64,000 nucleotides of DNA, taken from NCBI RefSeq assembly GCF_026624755.1, contig NZ_JAPMXC010000001.1, positions 1,159,219-1,223,218 on the forward strand, in the 5' to 3' direction. The translations under genes were made by a program, and so were the position numbers. This document shows positions 1 to 9,264 of the stretch, one piece after another. Source of the DNA: Robbsia betulipollinis (GTDB lineage: Bacteria > Pseudomonadota > Gammaproteobacteria > Burkholderiales > Burkholderiaceae). The notes under the pieces are model-generated. The model did not search any database, had not been told where the DNA came from, and worked only from the letters and a program-made list of their open reading frames with translations. Numbering within the stretch: position 1 is the stretch's first letter; each line of letters opens with the position of its first letter.

Positions 1-106
1 ATGGCATGCCGACGTACGGCAGCGTCGGCAGGGGTCGATTAAAGCCCGCCCCGACCGAGGTGGCAAACATTGGTTTGTGCTTTGGTTTGCTGAAATCGTG
101 GGATGA

Positions 107-289
107 CCAGGCGAGGTCGACGGCGCGACCGGGCCGCACGCGCGCGGTACGATGATCGTCGCGCCGACCGTTACATTGCGCGCTTACCGGGACAACGTGG
201 TCGCATTGAACTTGTACGCAAGCCTGGGCTTCGTCGAGGTGTCGGCCGATTCCACGGAAGAAGTGGTATTCATGCAAACGCGCGTCTGA
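107..289 (+). pseudogene. C-terminal remnant of a GNAT acetyltransferase
   Basis: The frame ending at the TGA of 287-289 reads TVTLRAYRDNVVALNLYASL followed by GFVEV. This is the usual last strand and helix of a GNAT N-acetyltransferase, with the N-x-x-A-x-x-L-Y-x-x-x-G-F acetyl-CoA motif. A TGA at 104-106 in the same frame cuts it off upstream, so only about 60 of the usual 150 residues remain and the fold's acetyl-CoA P-loop is missing. An internal ATG at 152 exists, but a 45-residue product would not be an enzyme. It is best read as a broken gene. Nothing recognisable lies between base 1 and 104 or between 290 and 355. Confidence 0.55.
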
Positions 290-355
290 CGCGTTGCCTC
301 GCAACGGCCGCTGCCGGCGGGGAGGGTCCGCCGCGCTTGGTATGTTAAAAGTCGC

Positions 356-826
356 TCACGCGGCGCGGTCTTGCGCGACGTCGACCCATTCCGCTTTCAC
401 GAGCTGCGCGAGCCGGTCGGGCGCGATGCGCAGCGCCGCGTTGATCGCGCCCGCCGCAGGCAGAACGACATCGAACGCGCGCAGCGTCACGTCCGTGAAG
501 ATCCGCAGGTCGCCCGGCAGACCGAAGGGACAGACGCCCCCGACGGGGTGGCTGGTCCAGGCGACGACGTCGTCGGCCCCCAGCATCTTCGCCTTGCCGC
601 CGAACCGTTCCTTGTACTTGCGGTTGTCGATCCTGGCGTCACCGCCCATGACCAGCAGGATGACCTCGTCGTTCAGCCACAAGGCGAGCGTCTTCGCGAT
701 CTGTCCGGGCGCCACGCCATGGGCCTGCGCGGCTTCGGCCACGGTCGCCGTGCTCGTCGGCGTCTCCAGAATGACGATATCGCGCGCGTGTTCGTCGAGG
801 AAGGTCTGTACCGATTGCAAGCTCAT
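356..826 (-). CDS. YbaK/EbsC-family aminoacyl-tRNA deacylase
   Basis: The protein is 156 residues and spans the whole YbaK/ProX editing domain. Members hydrolyse mischarged tRNAs such as Cys-tRNA(Pro) or Ala-tRNA(Pro) in the cytoplasm. K45 in IAKTLALW matches the essential lysine of the family, and the GGKAKMLGAD and HPVGGVCPFGLP stretches are the conserved substrate-pocket segments. The ATG at 824-826 fits the family's usual N-terminus (MSLQSVQTFLDEH). Longer readings upstream run into the preceding gene. It starts 10 nt after the DUF2809 gene and is probably co-transcribed with it. The family is certain; the exact tRNA substrate is not. Confidence 0.9.
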   Translation of the reverse strand: MSLQSVQTFLDEHARDIVILETPTSTATVAEAAQAHGVAPGQIAKTLALWLNDEVILLVMGGDARIDNRKYKERFGGKAKMLGADDVVAWTSHPVGGVCPFGLPGDLRIFTDVTLRAFDVVLPAAGAINAALRIAPDRLAQLVKAEWVDVAQDRAA

Positions 827-836
827 GCCGAAAATC

Positions 837-1283
837 TCATAGGGTAGGGAAGGCGCCACGGCGTTCACGGGCATCCGGGCCGCGTACCAGGTGCTCGACG
901 GCGTAGCCGCCGCCGACGCCGACGATGTAGGCAAGCAGGTCGCGGGGCGAAAATCCGGCCCCCAATACAAGATGCCCCAATGGCTGCGCACGGATGGCAT
1001 CGATCCAGGGCGCGCGATACAACTGACCGAACTCCACGGCGAACGAGGTGGCGAGCGCGAGGAACGCGATGTGCCGCGTGGAGTGCGACGGGCACAGCAT
1101 GCCCCAGCCGAAAAACAGCATCAACGCGTACAACGCGTCGCCCGGGTACTTCGCGAGATGGGTGGGAAAAACGAATGCATAGCGCCGCGACAGGAGACCG
1201 AGCGCGATGACGGCCAGCACGTACACAAAATACCTGATCCGGCGGCGCGGCGCAGGGGCGGCGTGCGCGAAGTGCGTTTTCAC
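837..1283 (-). CDS. DUF2809 family membrane protein
   Basis: This is a 148-residue polytopic protein starting at a GTG (1281-1283) with an AAGGAA-like site upstream. A first hydrophobic helix (about residues 17-35, YFVYVLAVIALGLLSRR) is followed by the family signature PGDALYALMLFFGWG, then two or three more helices (about 70-85 and 108-125). DUF2809 proteins are small inner-membrane proteins of unknown function that resemble VanZ-like proteins. It is the first gene of a two-gene minus-strand unit with the YbaK-type deacylase. Confidence 0.8.
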   Translation of the reverse strand: MKTHFAHAAPAPRRRIRYFVYVLAVIALGLLSRRYAFVFPTHLAKYPGDALYALMLFFGWGMLCPSHSTRHIAFLALATSFAVEFGQLYRAPWIDAIRAQPLGHLVLGAGFSPRDLLAYIVGVGGGYAVEHLVRGPDARERRGAFPTL

Positions 1284-1623
1284 GGTGAGGCGTTTCCTTC
1301 GATGGGGACCGTCCCGGTGGCGAAACCTGGGTCGCGCGGGCGACGGACCGACGCGTTCATGATTGTAAGACGACAGCCGGCGCGTTGCCTAGCGGGACGG
1401 CCGGTCGAATCATCGAACCGCGCGTGCTCCCGCCAGGCGCCGGACCATCCGCACACGCACTGGAAAACGATAACCAAAGCACGAATCCTACGTTTGCAGG
1501 CAGCAGGCCGGGACATAAGATGCAATCCGGATGCCGCAAGGGCCGGGCCTCCCGCCCGCCGAACGCCACGTGCCCCCTGGGTACGGGCGCGACGTCGACA
1601 GCCCCTGGACGATAGGAAAGTAC
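1284..1623. other. Intergenic region upstream of the ABC importer
   Basis: These 340 nt separate two divergent transcription units (DUF2809 to the left, the ABC importer to the right) and must hold both promoters. I see no conserved coding frame, convincing hairpin or strong inverted repeat here. A GGAAAG Shine-Dalgarno for the importer lies at about 1615-1620. Confidence 0.4.
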
Positions 1624-3339
1624 ATGAAGGCAAACGTTTTCGCATGGAGCGCCGCGCTCGCCATGTTGAGTGCCGCAACGCTGGGAGGGTGCTCCCGCTC
1701 GGACACCGGGAATGCCGACACCGGCAACGCCGGCGATGGCGCCGCGCGAAAGGCGGCACCGGCAGCGTCCGCGCAGGTCGCGACCCACCCCGGCACGCCG
1801 GTTTCCGGCGGGGCCCTTACCTGGGGCGTGACCACCGAGCCCGCCTGCTTCGATCCCCATCGCTCCTCGCAACAGAACGCTTTCTGGATCATCCGCAATT
1901 TCGTCGATTCACTCATCAGCAAGCGCACCGACGGTCGGTTCGCGCCTTGGCTGGCGACGTCCTGGGAGACGTCCGCCGACGGCATCGCCTATACCTTCCA
2001 TCTGCGCGACGATGTCACGTTCACCGACGGCACCCCTTTCGACGCGGCGGCGGTCAAGGCGAACTTCGATTACATCCTCGCCAATGTGAGCACAACCTCG
2101 GCGTCTGCGTCCCTGCTCGCGCATTTCGACCATGCCGAGGTAGTGTCGCCCCATGCGGTGCGCCTCGTCATGAAATCGCCCGACTCGACGCTGCTGGAGT
2201 CGTTGTCGAGCGTCAAGCTGGGGTTTCTGTCGCCGAAATCGCTGGCGCAGAACCCGGATCTTTGCGCGGGCGGCGCCGCCCTCGTCGGCACCGGGCCGTT
2301 CGTGTTCCAGAATTATCAGCGCGGGCAGGCCGCGCGTTTCGCCCGCAATCCGCATTATCGGTGGGCGCCCGGCAATGCCGCGCACCAGGGGCCGGCCTAC
2401 CTCGACGCGGTGAGCTATCGTTTTCTGCCCGAGGCGGCGGTGCGCACCGGCGCGCTCAGCTCGGGGCAGGTCGACCTGATCGAGGGCGTACAGCCGACCG
2501 ACGCGCCCCTGTTCGACCACGTCGACGGTTTCGCCTATCTGAGCGGACCGTCGGCGACGACGTCTTTCACGCTGAACGTGAACTACACGCGCGCACCGGC
2601 GGACGACGTCCGGGTACGGCGCGCGCTGCGCGACGGTTTCGATCTCGACGCCATCGTCAGGAGCGTGTATCTGGGAACGGTCCGGCGCGCATGGTCGAAC
2701 ATCGGACCGGACAATCCGGATACCAATAAAGCACTCGCGGGAACGTGGGGCAACCGCGTCGCCGCGGCGAATGCGCTGCTTGACGAGGCGGGCTGGACGC
2801 AGCGCGACCCGCAGGGCTTCCGCACGCGCAACGGCAGGCGGCTCTTCATCGAGGTGCAATACCCGCAGCCCTATATCCGCGACAGCCGCGACGTACTGAT
2901 CCGGGCGGTGCAATCGGCACTGCGCCAGAATCTCGGACTCGATCTGGGCCTGCGCATCACGACGGCCGGCGAGTTCGCCAGCCAGAAGGCGAGCGGCGAC
3001 TGGCAGATCTACCCGAATACGGACAATCCGTCGGATACGGCGATGGAGCTGTGGGACATGCTCGGCGACAAGGGGTTTCTCTATGGCGCGATACCGCATC
3101 CGGACGCGCGCATCGTCGCCGATATCGACCGCGCGCGGACATTGCCCGTCGGCGAGGAACGCCGCCGCCTGCTCGACGACATCCAGAAACAGGCGGTCGA
3201 CCAAGCCTTCATCGTGCCGCTGTTCGCGCCGGCGTACCACCTCGCCAGCCGCATCGGCATACACGGCGTCGGTTTCGAGCCGCAGCTCGACGGCCCCGCC
3301 AGCGCCTACGACATCTGGATGGACGGCGGGGGCCACTGA
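1624..3339 (+). CDS. Peptide/nickel-type ABC transporter substrate-binding lipoprotein (SBP family 5)
   Basis: The protein is 571 residues. A signal peptide ends in the lipobox L20-G-G-C23, so the mature protein should be a lipid-anchored periplasmic lipoprotein. A Ser/Asp/Ala-rich linker (24-60) precedes the SBP_bac_5 fold, opened by GGALTWGVTTEPACFDPH and the family segments LATSWETSADGIAYTFHLRD and FTDGTPFDAAAVKANFDY. Such proteins capture oligopeptides, glutathione, opines or metal chelates for DppBCDF-type importers. The ATG at 1624 follows GGAAAG and yields the lipobox; an earlier ATG at 1531 would bury it. It is the first gene of a tight operon, with the permease starting 1 nt after its stop. 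The ligand is unknown. Confidence 0.93.
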   Translation: MKANVFAWSAALAMLSAATLGGCSRSDTGNADTGNAGDGAARKAAPAASAQVATHPGTPVSGGALTWGVTTEPACFDPHRSSQQNAFWIIRNFVDSLISKRTDGRFAPWLATSWETSADGIAYTFHLRDDVTFTDGTPFDAAAVKANFDYILANVSTTSASASLLAHFDHAEVVSPHAVRLVMKSPDSTLLESLSSVKLGFLSPKSLAQNPDLCAGGAALVGTGPFVFQNYQRGQAARFARNPHYRWAPGNAAHQGPAYLDAVSYRFLPEAAVRTGALSSGQVDLIEGVQPTDAPLFDHVDGFAYLSGPSATTSFTLNVNYTRAPADDVRVRRALRDGFDLDAIVRSVYLGTVRRAWSNIGPDNPDTNKALAGTWGNRVAAANALLDEAGWTQRDPQGFRTRNGRRLFIEVQYPQPYIRDSRDVLIRAVQSALRQNLGLDLGLRITTAGEFASQKASGDWQIYPNTDNPSDTAMELWDMLGDKGFLYGAIPHPDARIVADIDRARTLPVGEERRRLLDDIQKQAVDQAFIVPLFAPAYHLASRIGIHGVGFEPQLDGPASAYDIWMDGGGH

Positions 3340-3340
3340 C

Positions 3341-4279
3341 ATGACGCGTCGAATCCTGGTGCGGCTTCTCACCGGCCTGCTGGTTTTGTGGCTCGCGGCC
3401 ACGGCCACTTTTTTTGCGATCCACGCCTTGCCCGGAAAAATCGAGGACGTGCTGGCCGGGGACCTGTCCTATCCGGGCCTGCACGAAGCGGTCGCCGCGC
3501 AGTGGGGGCTGGACCGCAGTCTGCCCTGGCAGTACGGCCGTTTCCTGCTGCGCCTCATGCAGGGCGATCTGGGCACGTCGTTCGTGATGCAGGAGCCGGT
3601 GACCGAGGTGCTGCGCAGCCAGATCGGTCCGACCGCGCAGCTCGCCGGGGCGGCGGGTCTGCTCGCCTTCGTGCTTGCCGCCACCACCGCGATTCTTACC
3701 GCCGGCGCGGGCCGGCGCGTGTCGCGCCGCATCGACTGGGCGCACCGCTGCGCCTCGATGCTCGAACTCGTGTGCGCGTCCACGCCGGTCTTCTGGCTGG
3801 GCATGCTGCTGCTGATCGTTTTCTCTTTCGAATGGCATCTTTTTCCCGTATCGGGCGCACAGGGTTGGCGCGCGCTGGTCCTGCCCGCGGTGACACTGGC
3901 CCTGCCGACCGCCGGCGTGCTGTCGCAAGTGATGCGCGAGGCGCTCGAAGCGGCGCTGGAAAAACCCTTCGTCGTGACGGTGCGTGCCCGCGGCGTTCCG
4001 GAGCTGACCTTGCGCTTCACGCATCTGCTTCGACACGCCATGCCCCCGGTGCTGACCCTGGGCGGATGGTTGATCGGCGGCCTGCTCGGCGGGGCGGTCA
4101 TTACCGAAAAAATGTTCGGCCGTCCGGGAATCGGCAGCGTCACGCTCAATGCGGTGACGTCGCAGGACGTGCCGGTGGTGCTCGCGGTCGTTCTGCTGGC
4201 CGCCTTCGTGCACGTGGTGATGTCGACGCTGCTCGATGTCCTCTATCTGTTGATCGATCCGAGACTGCGCACGTCATGA
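3341..4279 (+). CDS. ABC transporter permease, DppB-like
   Basis: This 312-residue inner-membrane permease has an N-terminal helix (LLTGLLVLWLAATATFFAIH), the family's LPG segment (IHALPGKIEDVLAGD), and five further helices. The EAA-type cytoplasmic loop that docks the ATPase is ARGVPELTLRFTHLLRHAMP (about residues 217-236). The ATG directly follows the SBP stop codon with one base between. The stop overlaps the start of the next permease (ATGA at 4276-4279), so the two are probably translationally coupled. It pairs with the DppC-like protein to form the channel. Confidence 0.92.
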   Translation: MTRRILVRLLTGLLVLWLAATATFFAIHALPGKIEDVLAGDLSYPGLHEAVAAQWGLDRSLPWQYGRFLLRLMQGDLGTSFVMQEPVTEVLRSQIGPTAQLAGAAGLLAFVLAATTAILTAGAGRRVSRRIDWAHRCASMLELVCASTPVFWLGMLLLIVFSFEWHLFPVSGAQGWRALVLPAVTLALPTAGVLSQVMREALEAALEKPFVVTVRARGVPELTLRFTHLLRHAMPPVLTLGGWLIGGLLGGAVITEKMFGRPGIGSVTLNAVTSQDVPVVLAVVLLAAFVHVVMSTLLDVLYLLIDPRLRTS

Positions 4280-5148
4280 ATTTTCTCTCCCCCTCCCTCG
4301 TTCAGGAAAGCACGCCACGCGGCCTCGTCCAGTCGCTGCGCGCGCTGCCGCCCGGCGTCTTGCTGGCGCTGACGTTCTTGATGTTGCTCGCGTTCGCGAT
4401 CGCTTTTCCGCAGCTTGTCGCGCGTGCGGATCCGCTCAATGGCGAGATCGCGCAAACGCTGCGGGCGCCGGGCGCCGCGCACTGGTTCGGGACCGACCGC
4501 ATCGGCCGTGACGTTTTCGCCCGCGTCGTGCACGGCGCACGCTATTCGCTGCTGATCGGTCTGTCGAGCATGCTCGTGAGCCTCGTGATCGGCGCGGTGC
4601 TCGGTATCGGCGCGGGTCTGTCACGCCGCTTCGCGAACGAAGCCTGTTCGCGGGTGTTCGACGTGCTGTCGGCGTTCCCGCCGGTGCTGCTGTCGCTGTT
4701 CGTGATCACTTTCCTCGGACAGGGCATGGTCAATATCGCCATCGCGGTCGGCATCGCCGGCATCCCCAAATTCGGCCGTGTGTTGCGCGGCCAGACGCTC
4801 GGCGTGCGCCGCGCGGAGTATGTCTCGCACGCGGTGATCTTCGGCCTGTCGCGCTCGCGGATCCTCTTTCGGCACGTGCTGCCGAATGTGCTGGCCGTCG
4901 TGCCCGTCATCGCGACGATCGATATCGGCGGCGCGATCATCGCGGTGTCCGCGCTCAGTTTTCTGGGCCTGGGGCCGCAACCGCCCACGCCGGAGTGGGG
5001 CGTGATGCTCGCGGAGGGGCGCGACGTGCTGCGCGTGGCCTGGTGGCCGAGCGTCTTCCCCGGTCTCGCGATCACGTTGACCGTCATCGCGTTTTCGGTG
5101 CTGGGCCGGCATCTGCGCCGCTCGAGCGGCGCGAATTCCGGAGCGTAG
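4276..5148 (+). CDS. ABC transporter permease, DppC-like
   Basis: This 290-residue inner-membrane permease shows the DppC/OppC features: a cytoplasmic N-terminus, a first helix (about 31-50), the periplasmic signature HWFGTDRIGRDVFARVVHGA (about 72-91), and a permease domain with the EAA loop around RRAEYVSHAVIFGLSRSRI. It ends with the SALSFLGLGPQPPTPEWG segment typical of the subfamily. Its start overlaps the DppB-like stop by 4 nt, and the ATPase gene follows within about 35 nt. Together these genes make a complete importer of the peptide/opine/nickel class. Confidence 0.93.
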   Translation: MNFLSPSLVQESTPRGLVQSLRALPPGVLLALTFLMLLAFAIAFPQLVARADPLNGEIAQTLRAPGAAHWFGTDRIGRDVFARVVHGARYSLLIGLSSMLVSLVIGAVLGIGAGLSRRFANEACSRVFDVLSAFPPVLLSLFVITFLGQGMVNIAIAVGIAGIPKFGRVLRGQTLGVRRAEYVSHAVIFGLSRSRILFRHVLPNVLAVVPVIATIDIGGAIIAVSALSFLGLGPQPPTPEWGVMLAEGRDVLRVAWWPSVFPGLAITLTVIAFSVLGRHLRRSSGANSGA

Positions 5149-5182
5149 GCGCATGAACCGCGCATCGTCATCGGAGGCAGAC

Positions 5183-7054
5183 ATGGTGGCACAGACCGAA
5201 ATGGCCAGCGCAGCGGCCCGAAAACCCCCGACGGCAACCACGGCAGCCACCGCCGGCGCGGATCATGGCACGCGCCGCTGGCTGGTGAACGTGGAAGGCT
5301 TGTCGATCGGCTTCGCGGGGGCGAACGGCGGCCGCCCGCTGGTGCGCGGCGTCGACCTGCGCATCGCCGCCGGAGAATGCGTGGCGCTGGTCGGCGAATC
5401 GGGGTCCGGCAAAAGCGTTACCGCGCGCAGCCTGCTGGGTCTCGCGGGCGAGGGCGCGCGGATCCACGCGCGGCGCTTCGACATCGACGGGCGCGCCGCG
5501 TTGACGTTCTCGGCGCGCGAGTGGCGGGCGTTGCGCGGCACGTTCGCGGGCCTCGTCGTGCAGGATGCGCTGGTGTCGCTCGACCCGTTGCGACGCATCG
5601 GTGCCGAAGTAGGGGAGGTGCTGGCGCAGCATCGCCTGCGCCGCACGCGGGCGGACCGGGTCGCCCGCGTGCTCGACGTGATGCGGGATGTCGGCATTCC
5701 GGAACCGGCGCGCCGGGCGCGCCAGTATGCGCATGAGCTGTCGGGTGGCCTGCGCCAGCGCGCGTTGATCGCGTCGGCCATCGCCGCGGCGCCCGCGCTG
5801 ATCATCGCCGACGAACCGACCACCGCGCTCGACGCCTCGGTGCAGGCCCAGGTGCTGGCGGTCTTGCGCGAGCGGCTCGAACAGGGCGCGGGATTGCTGC
5901 TGATCAGTCATGACCTGGGTATGGTCGCCGGTATGGCGGACCGTGTACTGGTGATGCATCGCGGCGAGGTGGTGGACGACGGGAACACACGGGACGTGTT
6001 GCGCGCGCCGTCGCATCCCTATACCCGGCAGCTCATCGCCGCGCGGCCGTCGGCGCATTCGCGCGGGCACCGGCTGAGTTCGGCGCGCCTCGTGCCGGGC
6101 CGCGATGCCGCTGCCGGCCTCGTACAGGTGATCCGCGAGCCCTTGCCCGCGCGTCCGGCAACGCGAGGCGAGGTCGTGCTGCAGGTGCGCGGGCTTGTCA
6201 AGCGGTATGCCGGCACGCTGCAGGGCGGTGACGCCCCAACGTCCGGACGCAGGGACGGCTTCACGCCGTCGGCACGGTTTGACGCGGACGCGGACGCCGA
6301 CGGGGAGAACGCCGATGCCGGCGCGTCAATCGCCGGGTGTCGTTCGGGCCTGGCGCTGGACGATGTATCGTTCGCCATCCAACAGGGGGAGGTGCTCGGC
6401 ATCGTCGGCGAATCCGGCTCGGGCAAAACGACCTGCGGCAATATCGTGCTGGGGCTGCTCGCGCCGGACGCCGGCGACGTGACGTTCCTGGACGAACCCT
6501 GGGCGGGCGGGGGCGCGACCGAGGGCGCACGCCACGCGCGGCGTCCGCGCCTGCAATATATTCCGCAGGATCCGCTGAGTTCTTTCGATCCGCGGCATAC
6601 CGTGGCGGAACTGCTCGCGCAAAGCCTGCATTGCCATCGTCTGGATGCGCGCCAGCGGCGCGAACGCAGTGTCGACCTGCTCGAACAGGTCGGACTGGAT
6701 GCCGCGTTTCTCGCGCGGCGCCCGGAGACCCTGTCCGGGGGACAGCGCCAGCGGATCGCGATCGCTCGTGCGATCGCGCCGGAACCGGCGCTCATCGTCT
6801 GCGACGAGCCGGTGTCCGCGCTGGACGTGTACGTTCAGGCACAGGTCCTCGATGTGCTGGCCGTGCTTCAGGCCCGGCTGAAGATGTCGCTCCTGTTCAT
6901 CTCGCATGATCTGGGCGTCATCCGGCACGTCAGCGACCGGGTGCTGGTATTCAGGGACGGTCGCATCGTCGAGTCGGGCGAAACGGGCACCGTGTTCGAC
7001 GCCCCACGGCATGCGTACACACGGACGCTGCTGGCGGACACGCCGGCGTGGTGA
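5183..7054 (+). CDS. Fused double ATPase of a peptide-type ABC importer (DppD-DppF fusion)
   Basis: The protein is 623 residues with two complete ABC cassettes in one chain. The first has Walker A GESGSGKS (71-78), signature LSGGLRQRA and a Walker B ending in DEPTTALDAS. A linker of about 40 residues (rich in Asp/Ala/Gly) leads to the second, with Walker A GESGSGKTT (near 410), signature LSGGQRQRIAIARAI and Walker B DEPVSALD. Both keep the H-loop (ISHDLG). One chain therefore supplies both nucleotide-binding sites, as in GsiA/YejF-type proteins. I chose ATG 5183 because GGAGG sits 5 nt before it; ATG 5153 is also in frame. It is the last gene of the importer operon. Confidence 0.92.
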   Translation: MVAQTEMASAAARKPPTATTAATAGADHGTRRWLVNVEGLSIGFAGANGGRPLVRGVDLRIAAGECVALVGESGSGKSVTARSLLGLAGEGARIHARRFDIDGRAALTFSAREWRALRGTFAGLVVQDALVSLDPLRRIGAEVGEVLAQHRLRRTRADRVARVLDVMRDVGIPEPARRARQYAHELSGGLRQRALIASAIAAAPALIIADEPTTALDASVQAQVLAVLRERLEQGAGLLLISHDLGMVAGMADRVLVMHRGEVVDDGNTRDVLRAPSHPYTRQLIAARPSAHSRGHRLSSARLVPGRDAAAGLVQVIREPLPARPATRGEVVLQVRGLVKRYAGTLQGGDAPTSGRRDGFTPSARFDADADADGENADAGASIAGCRSGLALDDVSFAIQQGEVLGIVGESGSGKTTCGNIVLGLLAPDAGDVTFLDEPWAGGGATEGARHARRPRLQYIPQDPLSSFDPRHTVAELLAQSLHCHRLDARQRRERSVDLLEQVGLDAAFLARRPETLSGGQRQRIAIARAIAPEPALIVCDEPVSALDVYVQAQVLDVLAVLQARLKMSLLFISHDLGVIRHVSDRVLVFRDGRIVESGETGTVFDAPRHAYTRTLLADTPAW

Positions 7055-7095
7055 GAAACCGTCGCAATGGCGTTCGACGATCGCCCGCGCCGCGC

Positions 7096-8454
7096 TCAGG
7101 CGACATGCCGTTGCCGCATCCCGACGTCGCCGCCCTCTCCCGCACGCGACGCGGCGAAACGTTCCCGTAGCGTCGTTTCGTCATACTCGGTACGAAAAAT
7201 ACCGCGTTTCTGAAGAATCGGCACGACCCCGTCGACGAAATCCTGCAGGCCGCCCGGGAGGCAGTCGGGCATCAGATTGAAACCGTCCGCCGCGCCCGCG
7301 GCGAACCACTGCGCGATGTCGTCGGCGATCTGTTCGGGTGTGCCGACGACCACGCGATGGCCGCCGCCGCCCGCCAGCGTGCGAATCAATTCGCGCACGG
7401 TATGCCGCCCCGCGCGCGCCCGCGCCAGGGTCGCGTGGAAGAAGGTGTGGTTGCCGTTGCCGCCACCTGGCAGCGGCAGATCGTCGGGCAGCGTCCGGTC
7501 GAGTTCCAGCGCATCCGCCGGCACGCCCAGGGTGCCCGCCAGGCGGGCGAGGCTGTAGTGTTCGGGAATCTGGTCGATCAGCGCGTCGCGTCGCCGTCGC
7601 GCTTCGGACTCGGTGGCACCGATGATGGTGGCGAGTCCCGCCAGCACCTTGATCGCATGCGGTCCCCGGCCGTGCGCCGCGGCGCGCGCGTGAAGATCGC
7701 GCCGGTAGGCAATCGCCTCCTCCAGCGATTGCGACGCCGAGAAGACCGCCTCCGCGTGCCGCGCGGCCAGCGCGAGACCGTCGGCGGAAGCGCCCGCCTG
7801 CACCAGGACGGGCGAACCCTGCGGCGAACGGGGCAGGTTCAGCGGCCCCGCCACCTTGAAATAGCGACCCTCGTGCGCGATTGCATGCACGCGCTGCGGG
7901 TCGACGAAACGGCCGCTGATCGGGTCGCCGACGAACGCGTCATCGTCCCAGCTGCGCCACAGCGCCTTGACCACTTCGGTGAACTCCGTCGCGCGCGCGT
8001 AGCGTTCGGCATGGTCCGGAACCGTATCCCGGCCGAAATTGCGGGCGGACGGCAGATCGGCGGTCGTGACGATGTTCCATCCGGCGCGGCCCCCACTGAC
8101 ATGGTCGAGCGTGCCGAAGCGACGGGCGATATTGTAGGGCTCGTTGTAACTGGTCGAGGCGGTGCCGATCAACCCGATATGCGTCGTCGCCGCGGCGATG
8201 CTCGCCAGCAGCACCGTCGGTTCGAGCGCGGTGATGGGGCGAAAGTCGATCTGATCGACGATCGCCGCGCTGTCCGCGAGAAACACTGCGTCGAACTTTC
8301 CCGCCTCGGCGATGCGCGCGATCCGGACGTAATGGGCGACGTCGACGAAGGCGCGCGGGTCAGCCTCGGGCCGGCGCCATGCCGAGGGCACGAATCCCGA
8401 ATGCAGGGCATTGATGTTCAGATGCAGTTGCGGGCGCGGCGAGATCGCGGTCAT
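7096..8454 (-). CDS. LLM-class flavin-dependent monooxygenase (NtaA/SnaA/DszA family)
   Basis: The 452-residue protein has the full length of the NtaA/SnaA/SoxA/DszA group of FMNH2-dependent monooxygenases. Diagnostic stretches are LHLNINALHSGFVPSAWR, GKFDAVFLAD, HIGLIGTASTSYNEPYNIAR, SGGRAGWNIVTT and SPVLVQAGASADGLALAAR. These enzymes use reduced flavin from a partner reductase to split C-N or C-S bonds in chelators, sulfonates or heterocycles. No flavin reductase is beside it. It converges on the upstream ABC importer (41 nt between stops), a pairing that suggests, but does not prove, that the imported ligand is its substrate. It is cytoplasmic, with no signal peptide. Confidence 0.92.
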   Translation of the reverse strand: MTAISPRPQLHLNINALHSGFVPSAWRRPEADPRAFVDVAHYVRIARIAEAGKFDAVFLADSAAIVDQIDFRPITALEPTVLLASIAAATTHIGLIGTASTSYNEPYNIARRFGTLDHVSGGRAGWNIVTTADLPSARNFGRDTVPDHAERYARATEFTEVVKALWRSWDDDAFVGDPISGRFVDPQRVHAIAHEGRYFKVAGPLNLPRSPQGSPVLVQAGASADGLALAARHAEAVFSASQSLEEAIAYRRDLHARAAAHGRGPHAIKVLAGLATIIGATESEARRRRDALIDQIPEHYSLARLAGTLGVPADALELDRTLPDDLPLPGGGNGNHTFFHATLARARAGRHTVRELIRTLAGGGGHRVVVGTPEQIADDIAQWFAAGAADGFNLMPDCLPGGLQDFVDGVVPILQKRGIFRTEYDETTLRERFAASRAGEGGDVGMRQRHVA

Positions 8455-8720
8455 GCAGGCACTCCGGTTGTCACCTTCGCGGCCATCGTGTCCGGGGAGC
8501 GGTCCGATCGGGCGGCTCGACGCATTCTCGGCGCGATTTCGCGACAGGGCGACGAATCATTCCGCGTATCGATATACCGCCGCCAGATAAACATGCGGCA
8601 CCCGGCCACGGGGGGCGGGCGCCTTGCTCAGCATTTTTTCGCATATGCATCGCTGCATTGCGTGATTCACAGCGCGCGACGGCCTTTGTATCCTGGGAAA
8701 CACTCATCGGAGGCGCCATC

Positions 8721-8978
8721 ATGTCCATTCCATCCATGTCCTGCGCGACGTGTACCCCGCCACGGGCGACGCGGCGCGCGCGCGCCGTGCAGGCGCTGCG
8801 GCGAACGTTTTCTTCGTGGTCCTGGGAGGCGTTGTCCACGTCCGGCTACTTCGACATCCTGCTGGCCGGCCAGATGGCTTTCGCATACGAAGCCGCACCG
8901 CGTGAAAACGATGCGCGCGACGAGATACGCGACACGCCGATGGCACGGGACGCGGTGCGCCGTCAGAGCGCAAGATGA
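8721..8978 (+). CDS. Small hypothetical protein
   Basis: This frame encodes 85 residues and starts at an ATG 7 nt after a strong GGAGG (8709-8713), which is the main reason to believe it is translated. The N-terminus is Arg- and Cys-containing (MSCATCTPP), the middle has an aromatic stretch (TFSSWSWEALSTSGYFDILL), and the tail is charged. I recognise no domain, signal peptide or clear membrane helix. It lies in a roughly 1-kb gap between the LLM monooxygenase and leuD. The remaining parts of that gap (8455-8720 and 8979-9264) show nothing I can call. Confidence 0.35.
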   Translation: MSIPSMSCATCTPPRATRRARAVQALRRTFSSWSWEALSTSGYFDILLAGQMAFAYEAAPRENDARDEIRDTPMARDAVRRQSAR

Positions 8979-9264
8979 GACCGGTGCGCGAGAGTCCGAC
9001 CGTCGGCAGGCCAGGCACGGAGCAGGGGCCGCGCAGCCGCCTGCTTTGCATCCTGCGCCGGTTTGCAAAGCACGGCGTGGCGCTCGGCGCAGCGTTCGCT
9101 CAGGCGGAGGTGGCGGGAGTGACGCCGGCGCACGCCGAAGTATCCCATGGGCGTCGCCACGAATCGCCGCATGGTCCGGCGAGCCGTGGCGCGGTGACGC
9201 ATCGCTCGGCTTCACCGATGGAATAACGTCGATACATGCCCCTGATGCATTTCTTGCGGATCGA

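Noticed and set aside
891-2729. 612-codon open frame on the plus strand
   Set aside because: It runs antisense to the DUF2809 gene and out of frame through the SBP gene; composition is Arg-rich without motifs, as expected for shadow frames in GC-rich DNA.
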